From Bacteroidota bacterium (lineage in GTDB: Bacteria > Bacteroidota > Bacteroidia > CAILMK01): DNA of 23,139 bases. The stretch covers positions 1 through 23,139 of the forward strand of contig JABDEJ010000034.1 of the NCBI GenBank assembly GCA_013287095.1. Reading direction: 5' to 3'. This document shows positions 15,323 to 23,139 of the stretch, one piece after another. Both the position numbers and the translations under genes were made by a program. Numbering within the stretch: position 1 is the first letter of the stretch; each line of letters begins with the position of its first letter. Below the pieces are notes generated by a model, which saw only the letters and a list, made by a program, of their open reading frames with translations, was not told the origin of the DNA and did no database searches.

Positions 15323-16867
15323 ATGAAGATTTCCAGGGTAAAATTCATCATTGGCCTCTCGACTTTGTCTATGCTTGGATTGGTAATGATACAGGTATAT
15401 TGGGTGGCCAGGGCGATACAAGTAAACAGGGAAACTTTTTCGAGAGGTGTAAACGAGGCCCTGATGAACGTGACGCATAACCTGGAACGTAAAGATGCAT
15501 TCACATTTGTTTCTAATAAGAGTTTTAAGGATACGGTTATTCTTCCAAACATCAGCGTTAAATCATTGTCTCCCGGCGCATTAAGACCATATCTGCTCAG
15601 CGATCTCCACAAAAGGGGTTATCAGAATTTTTTCTTTGATGGCAGCGAACCGTCCAATTATGTTAAGCCTGACAACGAAGAAATGCTCTCCTATTATGAT
15701 AATATCGGTTCAATTGATACAAGCAATACGGAGTCAGTGCCTGAAAGGATGAACAGGGTTTTAAAGAAGAAATACCTGCTACAAAAGCTGGCGGCAGATC
15801 TTGCCAGACGAAACAATCCCATCGAGCAGCGTTGCGATTATGGACAGCTAAACAAGATGCTTAAGACAGAACTTTCAAATGAAGGAATTGATATTCCGTA
15901 TAAATTTGGAGTATATGAACAGAACCAGAATAAGTATGTGTTTGCAGGGACGAATCCTGATTCAACCGAACTTAGAAAGACGGTTTTTAAAGCACAATTA
16001 TTCCCTGATGATTTCTTCCTGGAACCTAATTTCCTGAGGATATATTTCCCCGGGCAGCGGGCGTATCTGCTAAAACAGATAGTGCCGGTATTGTCAAGTA
16101 GCCTGATATTTATACTTATCATCGGGCTGTCATTTTTATGGATGATGCAACGTTTCCTTGAACAGAAAAACCTTTCGGACATGAAAACGGATTTTATTAA
16201 TAATATGACCCACGAGTTTAAGACGCCTATAACTACTATAGGGCTTGCATCTGAGGCACTTAAAGACCCTGAGGTAAAAAAGGATGAAGGCAGGAGAGAC
16301 AGGTATGCCGGACTCATATTTGAAGAAAACCGGAAACTCGAGGGACAAGTAGAAAGAGTGCTTCAAATTGCCCAGATGGATAAAGGAAAGATCAAATTAA
16401 AACCGGAGGAACTTGATATTCATAATCTCATAAATGATGTTGTGAAAAGACAGGCTGTATTGGCGGAAGAGAGAGGAGGCGCAATTCAGATGGATTTGGA
16501 CGCACAGAACCCCTATGTTTTTGGGGATGCGTACCACATAACCAATATTTTAGACAACCTGATAGATAACGCCAATAAATACTCCCTTGAAAAACCAGAA
16601 ATTGGGATCAGAACCTATAATATCGATGACAAAATAGGGATTGAAATAAGTGATCATGGTATTGGAATGTCAATCGAAGATCAAAAAAAGATATTCGACA
16701 AATTTTATAGGGTGCCAACGGGTAATATCCACAATGTGAAAGGCTTTGGTTTGGGATTGAATTATGTAAAAACAATGGCCGAATTGCAGGGCGGAAGTAT
16801 CAATGTTAAAAGTTTACCCGGAAGTGGGAGCGTTTTTACACTTGTTTTGCCTGTAATCAGGAGTTAG
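15323..16867 (+). CDS. Sensor histidine kinase, RprX-like
   Basis: This membrane sensor autophosphorylates and passes phosphate to the regulator encoded next. Its 514 residues show TM1 at about 7-29, a periplasmic sensor part at about 30-250 with no domain I can name, and TM2 at about 253-275. HisKA follows with the phospho-acceptor His297 in NNMTHEFKTPI. The ATPase part has the N box DNLIDNANKY (411-420), G1 DHGIGMS (444-450) and G2 GFGLGL (474-479). All key residues are present. The layout (kinase first, two TM segments around a ~220-residue sensor) and the partner regulator resemble RprX/RprY of Bacteroides, where the pair has been linked to envelope and respiratory gene control. The signal here is unknown. 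ATG 15323 is required to keep TM1 intact. Confidence 0.92.
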   Translation: MKISRVKFIIGLSTLSMLGLVMIQVYWVARAIQVNRETFSRGVNEALMNVTHNLERKDAFTFVSNKSFKDTVILPNISVKSLSPGALRPYLLSDLHKRGYQNFFFDGSEPSNYVKPDNEEMLSYYDNIGSIDTSNTESVPERMNRVLKKKYLLQKLAADLARRNNPIEQRCDYGQLNKMLKTELSNEGIDIPYKFGVYEQNQNKYVFAGTNPDSTELRKTVFKAQLFPDDFFLEPNFLRIYFPGQRAYLLKQIVPVLSSSLIFILIIGLSFLWMMQRFLEQKNLSDMKTDFINNMTHEFKTPITTIGLASEALKDPEVKKDEGRRDRYAGLIFEENRKLEGQVERVLQIAQMDKGKIKLKPEELDIHNLINDVVKRQAVLAEERGGAIQMDLDAQNPYVFGDAYHITNILDNLIDNANKYSLEKPEIGIRTYNIDDKIGIEISDHGIGMSIEDQKKIFDKFYRVPTGNIHNVKGFGLGLNYVKTMAELQGGSINVKSLPGSGSVFTLVLPVIRS

Positions 16868-16897
16868 TGAAGAGGGAAAAATATAAAACCGAATAAA

Positions 16898-17590
16898 ATG
16901 AGCAAAGTTCTTTTGGCGGAAGATGATGTGAACCTGGGCAACCTTCTGAAGGAGTACCTGGAAATCAAGGGATATGCGGTAACCCTGGCTCGGGATGGGA
17001 TTGATGCGCAGAAAAAATATGAGCCGGGCGGATGGGATTTATTGATATTGGATGTGATGATGCCATATAGGGATGGCTTTACCATTGCCAGAGATATCCG
17101 CAAGAAGGACAACAAGATACCAATTATTTTTCTGACCGCTAAAGCACTAAAGGAAGACAAGATCGAAGGCTTTGAATCTGGTGCAGATGATTATCTGACG
17201 AAACCGTTCAGTATGGAAGAATTACAGGCCCGGATAAAAGCGGTTCTTCGAAGGACAAGTACAAACCTTGATTTATCAGAAGCGAATAAGCCAGAGATCA
17301 GCCTTGGCAAATTTCAGTTCAACTATACCTTGCAGAACCTGAAACATGAAAATGAAGAAATCAAACTTTCTACTAAAGAGGCTGACCTGTTGCGGATGCT
17401 TTGTTTGTATAAAAATAACATCATGCTAAGAGAACTGGCACTAAAGGAAATATGGGGAGCCGATGACTATTTCAGCGCCCGTAGTATGGATGTATATATT
17501 ACGAGGTTAAGAAAATACCTAAAGGCAGATCCGTCAGTGCAGCTGATGAACGTGCACGGAAAAGGATATAAACTTATTGTAACAGAATAG
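16898..17590 (+). CDS. OmpR/PhoB-family response regulator, RprY-like
   Basis: This is the cytoplasmic DNA-binding partner of the upstream kinase, 30 bases after its stop and surely co-transcribed. The receiver domain (1-120) has the acidic pair Asp9/Asp10, the phospho-acceptor Asp52 in LILDVMMP, Thr80 and Lys102 in YLTKPFS. The segment PIIFLTAKALKEDKIEGF...GADDYLTKPFSMEEL is very close to RprY of Bacteroides as I recall it. The C-terminal winged helix (about 130-228) ends with SARSMDVYITRLRKYL and GKGYKL, the recognition helix and wing of the OmpR class. The length of 230 residues is standard. Target genes cannot be read from this window. Its stop lies two bases from that of the convergent DinB-like gene, with no clear terminator between them. 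Confidence 0.94.
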   Translation: MSKVLLAEDDVNLGNLLKEYLEIKGYAVTLARDGIDAQKKYEPGGWDLLILDVMMPYRDGFTIARDIRKKDNKIPIIFLTAKALKEDKIEGFESGADDYLTKPFSMEELQARIKAVLRRTSTNLDLSEANKPEISLGKFQFNYTLQNLKHENEEIKLSTKEADLLRMLCLYKNNIMLRELALKEIWGADDYFSARSMDVYITRLRKYLKADPSVQLMNVHGKGYKLIVTE

Positions 17591-17592
17591 CA

Positions 17593-18072
17593 TTAATATT
17601 CAATGATCTGCCTTAGATGATGTTCCAAGTGCGCCACATAATCATTAATGAAAAAATACAATGGTTTTTCTTCGCTGGCTACCCGCACAATTCCGGTTTT
17701 TGAGAGATTTTCCAGGGCGATGTTTTTAATGATATGTAGCAAATGGCTGTTATACTGAGCCCAGAAATTTATGATCTGGTTCTTATCCAAGGAGTTATAG
17801 TCTGATAATGCAACCCATTCATTTTGATCATAGTAGATACTCGGTTTATCCTGGTATTGCAAGCGGATAAACCTCTGATGATTGTTGGTGGCACTGTCGA
17901 TCAGGTGCCCTAATATTTCCTTTTTGCTCCAAGTATCCGGGGATGTTTTTTGACTGAATTCTGCTTCCGGTATTTGGTTGAGTAACGTTGGAATGGTATC
18001 AACAAGAAATTGCATGCGATGAATGGATCCTTCAATACTTTGTTCATCGGGACTGCTTGTGTAAATATTCAT
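17593..18072 (-). CDS. DinB-like (DinB_2) four-helix metal-binding protein
   Basis: The 159-residue product has the DinB-superfamily pattern: TWSKKEILGHLIDSATNNHQRF in the middle and YVAHLEHHLRQI at the C terminus. His56 and two of His148/151/152 are the likely metal ligands. Family members are small cytoplasmic four-helix bundles; some are thiol-dependent transferases, but most, including the Bacteroidota forms, have no known reaction. It starts 32 bases after the stop of the DUF3298 gene on the same strand, so the two may share a transcript. The length is slightly shorter than the usual 165-175 residues. Confidence 0.85.
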   Translation of the reverse strand: MNIYTSSPDEQSIEGSIHRMQFLVDTIPTLLNQIPEAEFSQKTSPDTWSKKEILGHLIDSATNNHQRFIRLQYQDKPSIYYDQNEWVALSDYNSLDKNQIINFWAQYNSHLLHIIKNIALENLSKTGIVRVASEEKPLYFFINDYVAHLEHHLRQIIEY

Positions 18073-18104
18073 TTTATTAAATATTAAATAAAAATAGTGT
18101 CACA

Positions 18105-19247
18105 TTATTCATTACGTACCCATCCCAATGGCCCTCTGCGCCTTATGATGGGTTTTAACATTTCATAAGGGATAATAAATTTTGTAACTCCTACATTATA
18201 AGATGCTATTTCGTAGGTATTGTACACAAAACAAATTCCCGAAATGGTGAAATAAAAATTGTTGTTGACATGAAACATGGAATCGTTCCAAAAGTACCCG
18301 GCCGTAGCGAGGTCAGCTGTTGGGCCTATGCCGGTTTGTTTTCTGAAACATATTTCGCCAACGCTGTCTAAAAAATATTTCCCCCCACGAAGAAAGAGAC
18401 TGTCCAATTTAAGACTGTCTCCCGTAATAAGGTCATAGCTTTTATATGTCTGGTTTTTAAAAGGATGCGATGCGCCGTCGTAAACATAGATATCAGTTTT
18501 AACCGATAAAAAGCGTTGATCTACATACGCTACAGAATATTTGTTATTATAATGATAAGGGAATTGGGGATGCCTGATAGCCTTTTTTTGCTGTAGGAGA
18601 TAATCCCCATCCTGGAATCCCATTTCTTCCAGTTTCACGCCTCCGGCCTCGTTGAGTTCCTTATAATTGTTATGCGCCATGATAGAGATAAAAGGGTACG
18701 AATACCAATTTTTCAGGCTTCTCAGTTTACTGCGATAAGGTAGGTTAAGGAATTGAAGGTCTTCCAGTGAAAGTGTATAAACAGTATCAGTTTTAAAATC
18801 CGGGTTATGATTGATGAATGCTGCATTCAGTGCAGTATCGATATAAGACACTTCAAAAACTTTGTTCAGGTGAATATCAAGGCTGTTTGAATTGCCTTCC
18901 ACGTGAAGTGAGCCGGTTATCTCTCCATCTTCAGTAAGGGTGCCTGAGATAGTACCTTTTGCAGTATTTGCATTCTCAGGACCGGGATAATTTGAGATAG
19001 GAGTTGCAACAATATCCAGTTTGTTTTCCTGCAATGTTCCACTAAGGTCCATGGGGGCTGAAACGCCCTGGCAGATATATTCGCCGCTGACCCTAGTATT
19101 GGCTACGGCGAGATTGAGATATGCAGACTTTTGTCCTATCGTCCCAGAATATGATCTTGAAATTGTTTTTGTGACTGTAATAACATCCTGTGCCTGTGCC
19201 TGGAAGCAAAACAGAAAATACATTAACAAAATTGATCCAATTTTCAT
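18105..19247 (-). CDS. Secreted DUF3298 (RsiV-like C-terminal) protein
   Basis: The ATG at 19245-19247 gives 380 residues starting with a signal peptide (MKIGSILLMYFLFCFQAQA/QD), so the protein is periplasmic or outer-membrane linked. No lipobox cysteine is placed correctly. Residues about 20-130 form a beta-rich part with ISGTLTEDGEITGSL. The C-terminal half shows the DUF3298 pattern ending FTISGICFVYNTYEIASYNVGVTKFIIPYEMLKPII, as in RsiV and related extracellular proteins. In RsiV this domain binds lysozyme; I have no evidence that this copy does. The frame stays open to 19436 through the inverted repeat, but that extension has only a TTG start and would bury the signal peptide, so it is rejected. 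Confidence 0.82.
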   Translation of the reverse strand: MKIGSILLMYFLFCFQAQAQDVITVTKTISRSYSGTIGQKSAYLNLAVANTRVSGEYICQGVSAPMDLSGTLQENKLDIVATPISNYPGPENANTAKGTISGTLTEDGEITGSLHVEGNSNSLDIHLNKVFEVSYIDTALNAAFINHNPDFKTDTVYTLSLEDLQFLNLPYRSKLRSLKNWYSYPFISIMAHNNYKELNEAGGVKLEEMGFQDGDYLLQQKKAIRHPQFPYHYNNKYSVAYVDQRFLSVKTDIYVYDGASHPFKNQTYKSYDLITGDSLKLDSLFLRGGKYFLDSVGEICFRKQTGIGPTADLATAGYFWNDSMFHVNNNFYFTISGICFVYNTYEIASYNVGVTKFIIPYEMLKPIIRRRGPLGWVRNE

Positions 19248-19318
19248 TTGAATATTACAATTATGAATTCCCGAGCTCTTTTGGTTAATGGCCATTAGAG
19301 AAAACAAATAAAAAAGAG

Positions 19319-19425
19319 TGTCATTTCGACGATAGGAGAAATCTGATAAAATCCAAGGGTAACACAACGCGACTCCATCAGATTTACTAACGTGAGCCTT
19401 CGGGTTCTCGTTCCTCGAAATGACA
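19319..19425. repeat. 107-bp nested inverted repeat (MITE-like or dispersed palindrome)
   Basis: Outer arms TGTCATTTCGA (19319-19329) and TCGAAATGACA (19415-19425) are perfect, and inner arms AAATCTGAT (19339-19347) and ATCAGATTT (19377-19385) are perfect too. It begins 8 bases after the metK stop in the direction of transcription. The TGTCATTTCGA ends and AAATCTG core are typical of a repeat family widespread in Bacteroidota. As RNA it could act as a transcript end or stability element for metK. Confidence 0.75.
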
Positions 19426-19432
19426 GAATCGA

Positions 19433-20725
19433 TCAATTCAAGTCAAAAACTTGCTTTATTTTATCAACGTAATCCAGTTTTTCCCAGGTAAAAGTTTCCA
19501 CTTCGTGCTTTTTGCCATGAACGTCCACCATTTTCTTTTGTGGTATCCTCCCCATGTGTCCATAGGCAGCCGTTTCAGAAAATATTGGGTTCTTAAGAGC
19601 CAACCTTTTTATCAGGGCTGCCGGACGCATATCAAAAATACCTTTCAGTTTGTCAGAAATTTGCTCATCCGTAAGTTTCCTTCCTTCCTTGTCCTTTATT
19701 TTCCCGGTTCTATAAGTAGATAGATTAATGCTTACAGGTTCAGCTACGCCAATTGCGTATGCTACCTGTACCAGAACCTGGTCTGCCACACCTGCAGCTA
19801 CAAGGTTTTTGGCAATATGACGGGCAGCATACGCTGCTGAACGGTCAACCTTTGAAGGGTCCTTTCCTGAGAAAGCACCGCCTCCATGAGCGCCGCGACC
19901 ACCATATGTATCAACAATAATTTTTCTGCCGGTCAAACCTGTATCACCATGGGGACCACCGATGACAAACTTACCCGTAGGGTTCACGTGATACACGATT
20001 TTATCATTGAAAAGTTTTTTAACCCTAGCAGGGAGTAGTTTTTTAACCCTTGGGATCAATATTTTAATAATATCGTTTTTAATGGTTTCCTGCATTTTTT
20101 TCTCAGCCTCGACCTTATCTCCTTTGGTGATAAATTCATCATGCTGGGTAGAAACAACTATGGTGTCGATCCGGACTGGTTTGTGGGCATCATTATACTC
20201 AATGGTTACCTGTGATTTTGCATCAGGCCGTAGGTATTTCATTTGCTTGCCTTCTTTGCGAATGGCACTTAATTCATGTAATAACAAATGTGACAGTTCA
20301 AGTGAAAGTGGCATATAATTATCTGTTTCATTGCTTGCATAGCCAAACATCATACCCTGGTCTCCAGCTCCCTGCTCATCTTCTTTGGCTTTTACAACAC
20401 CCTGGTTGATATCAGGGCTTTGATCGTGCAAACAAATAAGGATACCGCATGAATTGCCATCAAACTGGTATTCAGATTTGTTATAGCCGATCCTGTTTAT
20501 AGTATCTCTTGCAATTTGTTGATAATCAAGATGCTCTTTTATGCTATGGCGCATTTTTACCTCCCCCCCTATAACCACAAGGCCTGTGGTAACAAAAGTT
20601 TCGCAGGCTACTTTTGCTTCGGGGTCCAATTTAATAATCTCATCAAGAATGGCATCAGAAATCTGGTCTGCCACTTTATCGGGATGCCCTTCCGAAACTG
20701 ACTCGGAAGTAAATAGGTATGACAT
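19433..20725 (-). CDS. metK: S-adenosylmethionine synthetase
   Basis: MetK makes S-adenosylmethionine from methionine and ATP in the cytoplasm. The 430-residue product carries EGHPDK (12-17, with His14 and Asp16), [12 protein letters not shown] (119-130) and the signature [19 protein letters not shown] (281-299). Its length fits the Bacteroidota form, which is longer than the 384 residues of E. coli. Residues about 226-240 contain an 8-residue direct repeat ([16 protein letters not shown]), matched in DNA by AGTTTTTTAACCCT at 20013-20026 and 20037-20050 (plus strand). TACCTTCG on the minus strand (20753-20760) is one base off the -7 consensus and may be its promoter, although no -33 element is correctly spaced. 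I see no SAM riboswitch in the 92 bases upstream. Confidence 0.97.
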   Translation of the reverse strand: MSYLFTSESVSEGHPDKVADQISDAILDEIIKLDPEAKVACETFVTTGLVVIGGEVKMRHSIKEHLDYQQIARDTINRIGYNKSEYQFDGNSCGILICLHDQSPDINQGVVKAKEDEQGAGDQGMMFGYASNETDNYMPLSLELSHLLLHELSAIRKEGKQMKYLRPDAKSQVTIEYNDAHKPVRIDTIVVSTQHDEFITKGDKVEAEKKMQETIKNDIIKILIPRVKKLLPARVKKLFNDKIVYHVNPTGKFVIGGPHGDTGLTGRKIIVDTYGGRGAHGGGAFSGKDPSKVDRSAAYAARHIAKNLVAAGVADQVLVQVAYAIGVAEPVSINLSTYRTGKIKDKEGRKLTDEQISDKLKGIFDMRPAALIKRLALKNPIFSETAAYGHMGRIPQKKMVDVHGKKHEVETFTWEKLDYVDKIKQVFDLN

Positions 20726-20763
20726 TTATTATTGCTTTTAAAATTTTGGGTGCGAAGGTATGT

Positions 20764-20787
20764 AAAAATGGTAAATAGTAAGTACCA
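20764..20787 (-). terminator. Weak hairpin with T-run after the synthase-acyltransferase gene
   Basis: Read on the minus strand, TGGTA and TACCA (20783-20787 and 20769-20773) pair across 9 bases and are followed by TTTTT (20764-20768). A second small stem GGGC/GCCC lies at 20801-20815, right after the stop codon. Both are short, so termination here is only possible. Confidence 0.3.
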
Positions 20788-20817
20788 AGGTATGAATAAG
20801 GGGCTGGAAATGCCCAT

Positions 20818-23139
20818 CTATACTGTTTCGGCAGTAGATGAAATAGCTTCAAGCAACTCAAAGTTAAAATTATCCTTTGCCTGGATAAAGGCAGCCCTGG
20901 GTATTTGAATAGCACCAAGTTTTTTCTTTTCGAAATCTGCTGATATACCCATGTAAATTTTATCAACACCCAAGCTCGCAGCTCTTTTTATACCCTGGAA
21001 TAATGATTGCCGGTAAACACCATGTGAATAGACAAAATTATAGTCCATCCCGATAATAACCATTGAATAGTGTTTAGGAGTCTTATAGCTTGCTATGATT
21101 GAAACAATATGGTTAAGATTGTCAGGATGGTGTTCGGGTTTCATCTTTAAAACGAGGAATTCCCAGCCCGGGCTTCCATTCATAGTCGTGAACATTTTCC
21201 TGGGATACGGAAACGTATTGATATCAAAGTTTTTATCCTTAACCGTCATATACATTTTATAAAACAGCTCAATTTCTTCCTGTGATAAGGTGTTTTTTGC
21301 TTCCAATTCAAAAAAATGCTCATATTTAAACACATCATCCTTGATATGCCTTTTTGCATTTTTGCTATGCATTAGATCAAGATATTCTTCATTCGTATGC
21401 CAATGCATGCCTTCGATGATATTTGAATTTGGCATATCAATTTTGAAAAACCCTTCTTCAATAAACAAATCCCGTAATTCGGTATCCGAAGAATCAAAAT
21501 CGCGAAGCATAATATTTGAGGCGCCGCTCAGATCGGATAATAGTGACAATTCCTCTTCAAGAAGTTTGAATGCCTCTTTCCATTTACGATTGGTCTTGTC
21601 CAAATAAAGATGATTCCCTTCCGTAAGGAGGCATCCCATGCCGATTGTTTTGGAAGTAAGATAATAGGGGTCTGTTTTTCTCTTTTTCTCTATGGTCATT
21701 GATATGCCATAAGGAGATAACATATCATCTTTATAAATTCCTACAGTAAAAAAAGAGGCCAATACCGGCTTCTTATTACTGTCGTGAACCACATAATAGT
21801 GGAAATCCCAGTTGTCTTCTTCCTTTTCATTTCCTGTGAATGACTGCTGCATAAATTTGAGGGCCTGAGAATCAAAGGTCCCGTTTGACCCTAGCAGTTC
21901 ATCCCATTCCTTTGTGTTGAGCTTTTCAATATCAGTTTCATGCTGAAGAACAAACTCAGAAGACTGTCCGGGAAGCCGGGAAACCTGGCTCTGAATGGAA
22001 GTAAGTGGATGTATGGAATAAAAAGCCTTCCTTACATCGTTTTCTGTTTTTCCTTCATCCGCCAGTGCGAGCGGGAAATGGTGTGCCATAGACTCAATAA
22101 GTCCTTTAATGTCAGGCTCTGTAATATGGCGGGTAAGGGTAAAACGAATGCCTGTATTTTTAACAGGAACTGCGGGAAACAAGGCAAGATTAACGAAAAA
22201 CCCGTCATCCATGAGACGTTTAACTACGTTATAACCAACTTTAGGCTGCCCGACTCCCACGAAAAATATTGGGGTTATCCGATTCGAAATTACAGGAAGA
22301 CTTGTATCAGCCAGCAAAGAATTGCAATAGTCTATTCTCGATTTCAGTTCAGCCTGGAATTGGTAGATTTCGTCGGACAAGTGTATTCGAGCTGAAGCGA
22401 CTGCGGCACCCAGTAAAGGAGGGGCAATAGGATGTGAATAGGTAAGGGGTCCACCGAACAGGTTCACCTTTTCATAAAAATTTTGATTTGGGAATATCGT
22501 TATACCTCCTGTAACACCAAATCCTTTGGCCAAAGTGGTTACCAACATCATCTTATCAGGAAGGCCAACTGTTTCATAAATATATCCTGCACCGTGCTTG
22601 CCGTACCAGCTCATACCGTGTGCATCATCAACATATAAATAGAATTTATCGTACTTTTCTGTCAGGGCTACAAGTTCTTTAATCGGCGCAACATCTCCGT
22701 ACATGGAATAAACGCCATCAACCATGTACCAGATATTGTCATATTTATTTCTTAATTCTTTGATCTTGTCTTCGAGCATTTCCAGGTTGCTGTGCCTGAT
22801 CATTTCCACATGTGTTCCTTTCACCCTTGCAAGTTGCACGGCAGTTTGCACACTCATATGAACCTGTTGATCAAGTATGATCAAATCGGTATCGTTTACA
22901 ACACTTGGTATATTGGTAATATGACCGGAAGATGTTGAAGATGAAACAAGTACAGGATGTCCATCATATATCTGTGATAGTAGCACTTCAAGGTCCAGAT
23001 TAGCCCCCGAACTCAGGTAAGACCTTGATACAGAGAACTGTGTGCCGAAGTGCTTTACATAGTCAATAACCCCATCTTTAAGTCGCTGGTCCATTTCCAG
23101 GCCGAGATACCCGCAGGTTCCGAAATTTATCATTTCTGC
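20818..23139 (-). CDS. Alpha-oxoamine synthase (AONS/SPT family) fused to GNAT/FemAB-like acyltransferase, 5' end missing
   Basis: The frame is open to the window edge. The ATG at 23131-23133 is probably internal, because the family has some 40 residues before NFGTCGYLGL. Counting from that Met (771 residues), the PLP-enzyme part spans 1 to about 355: stacking His92, VDDAHG (168-173, as in AONS), the PLP lysine in TTLAKGFGVTGG (Lys203), and RFTLTRHITEPDI (330-342). Enzymes of this family join an amino acid to an acyl thioester with loss of CO2. Residues about 395-771 form a double GNAT/FemAB-like acyltransferase (EWDELL, KKRKTDPYYLTSKTIGMG, KNAKRHIKDDV, GISADFEKKKLGAIQIPRAAF). One polypeptide could thus make an amino ketone and then N-acylate it, as in ceramide- or sulfonolipid-type synthesis. 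That product is inferred. metK follows 92 bases downstream. Confidence 0.85.
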   Translation of the reverse strand, partial: AEMINFGTCGYLGLEMDQRLKDGVIDYVKHFGTQFSVSRSYLSSGANLDLEVLLSQIYDGHPVLVSSSTSSGHITNIPSVVNDTDLIILDQQVHMSVQTAVQLARVKGTHVEMIRHSNLEMLEDKIKELRNKYDNIWYMVDGVYSMYGDVAPIKELVALTEKYDKFYLYVDDAHGMSWYGKHGAGYIYETVGLPDKMMLVTTLAKGFGVTGGITIFPNQNFYEKVNLFGGPLTYSHPIAPPLLGAAVASARIHLSDEIYQFQAELKSRIDYCNSLLADTSLPVISNRITPIFFVGVGQPKVGYNVVKRLMDDGFFVNLALFPAVPVKNTGIRFTLTRHITEPDIKGLIESMAHHFPLALADEGKTENDVRKAFYSIHPLTSIQSQVSRLPGQSSEFVLQHETDIEKLNTKEWDELLGSNGTFDSQALKFMQQSFTGNEKEEDNWDFHYYVVHDSNKKPVLASFFTVGIYKDDMLSPYGISMTIEKKRKTDPYYLTSKTIGMGCLLTEGNHLYLDKTNRKWKEAFKLLEEELSLLSDLSGASNIMLRDFDSSDTELRDLFIEEGFFKIDMPNSNIIEGMHWHTNEEYLDLMHSKNAKRHIKDDVFKYEHFFELEAKNTLSQEEIELFYKMYMTVKDKNFDINTFPYPRKMFTTMNGSPGWEFLVLKMKPEHHPDNLNHIVSIIASYKTPKHYSMVIIGMDYNFVYSHGVYRQSLFQGIKRAASLGVDKIYMGISADFEKKKLGAIQIPRAAFIQAKDNFNFELLEAISSTAETV

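Noticed and set aside
15838..16317. Open frame of 159 codons on the minus strand
   Set aside because: It lies opposite the sensor kinase, is low in plausible domain structure, and no upstream signals support it.
19248..19436. N-terminal extension of the DUF3298 protein by 63 residues
   Set aside because: It would start at TTG, overlap the metK stop, pass through the inverted repeat and bury a clear signal peptide.
20726..20817. SAM riboswitch upstream of metK
   Set aside because: Only 92 bases are available and no SAM-I or other SAM aptamer core is visible; only two short weak stems are seen.
23131..23133. ATG as the true start of the synthase-acyltransferase
   Set aside because: The frame stays open to the window edge and the family normally has some 40 residues before this point.

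Overview
The window looks like a chromosomal segment from a member of the Bacteroidota, most like the Sphingobacteriia/Chitinophagia or an uncultured relative. The signs are two secreted proteins with type IX secretion (T9SS) C-terminal sorting domains (one type B, one type A), an OstA-like LPS-transport protein, an RprX/RprY-like two-component pair, promoter elements of the TAnnTTTG type, few Shine-Dalgarno sites, and several families of short palindromic repeats that I recognise from Bacteroidota genomes. I see no tRNA, rRNA, CRISPR array, transposase or phage gene.

Layout. Bases 1-5662 (minus strand) hold two tandem paralogous genes for giant secreted PKD-domain proteins. The upstream one is complete (1748 aa, probable TTG start) and the downstream one is cut by the window edge. 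Bases 5933-10735 (plus strand) form a probable operon: feoA and feoB (ferrous iron uptake, 4-nt overlap), a SprT-like metallopeptidase, and an OstA/LptA-like protein whose start region is disturbed by a REP-like double hairpin and a long C/T tract. A perfect 21-bp palindrome over the feoA transcription and translation start looks like an iron-repressor operator. A nested hairpin ends this block. Bases 10857-14675 encode a secreted protein with a seven-repeat SBBP beta-propeller, three Ig-like repeats and a type A T9SS tail; its N-terminal domain carries three short palindromic elements read in frame. A 647-bp gene-free stretch built from dispersed repeats follows. Bases 15323-17590 hold the histidine kinase/response regulator pair.

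The minus-strand block 17593-23139 converges on that pair. In transcription order it has a fusion of an alpha-oxoamine synthase (PLP enzyme of the AONS/serine palmitoyltransferase family) with a GNAT/FemAB-like acyltransferase (5' end outside the window), metK, a 107-bp nested inverted repeat, a secreted DUF3298 (RsiV-like) protein, and a DinB-like protein.

Working together. feoA-feoB form an iron-import unit controlled at a single operator. The OstA-like protein, the T9SS cargo proteins and the RprXY-like sensor all concern the envelope. The synthase-acyltransferase fusion probably makes an N-acylated amino-ketone lipid (sphingolipid- or sulfonolipid-like), which is an inference from domain content. 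The strongest candidates for something new are this fusion, the insertion of palindromic repeats into coding sequence, and the C/T-tract leader of the OstA-like gene.
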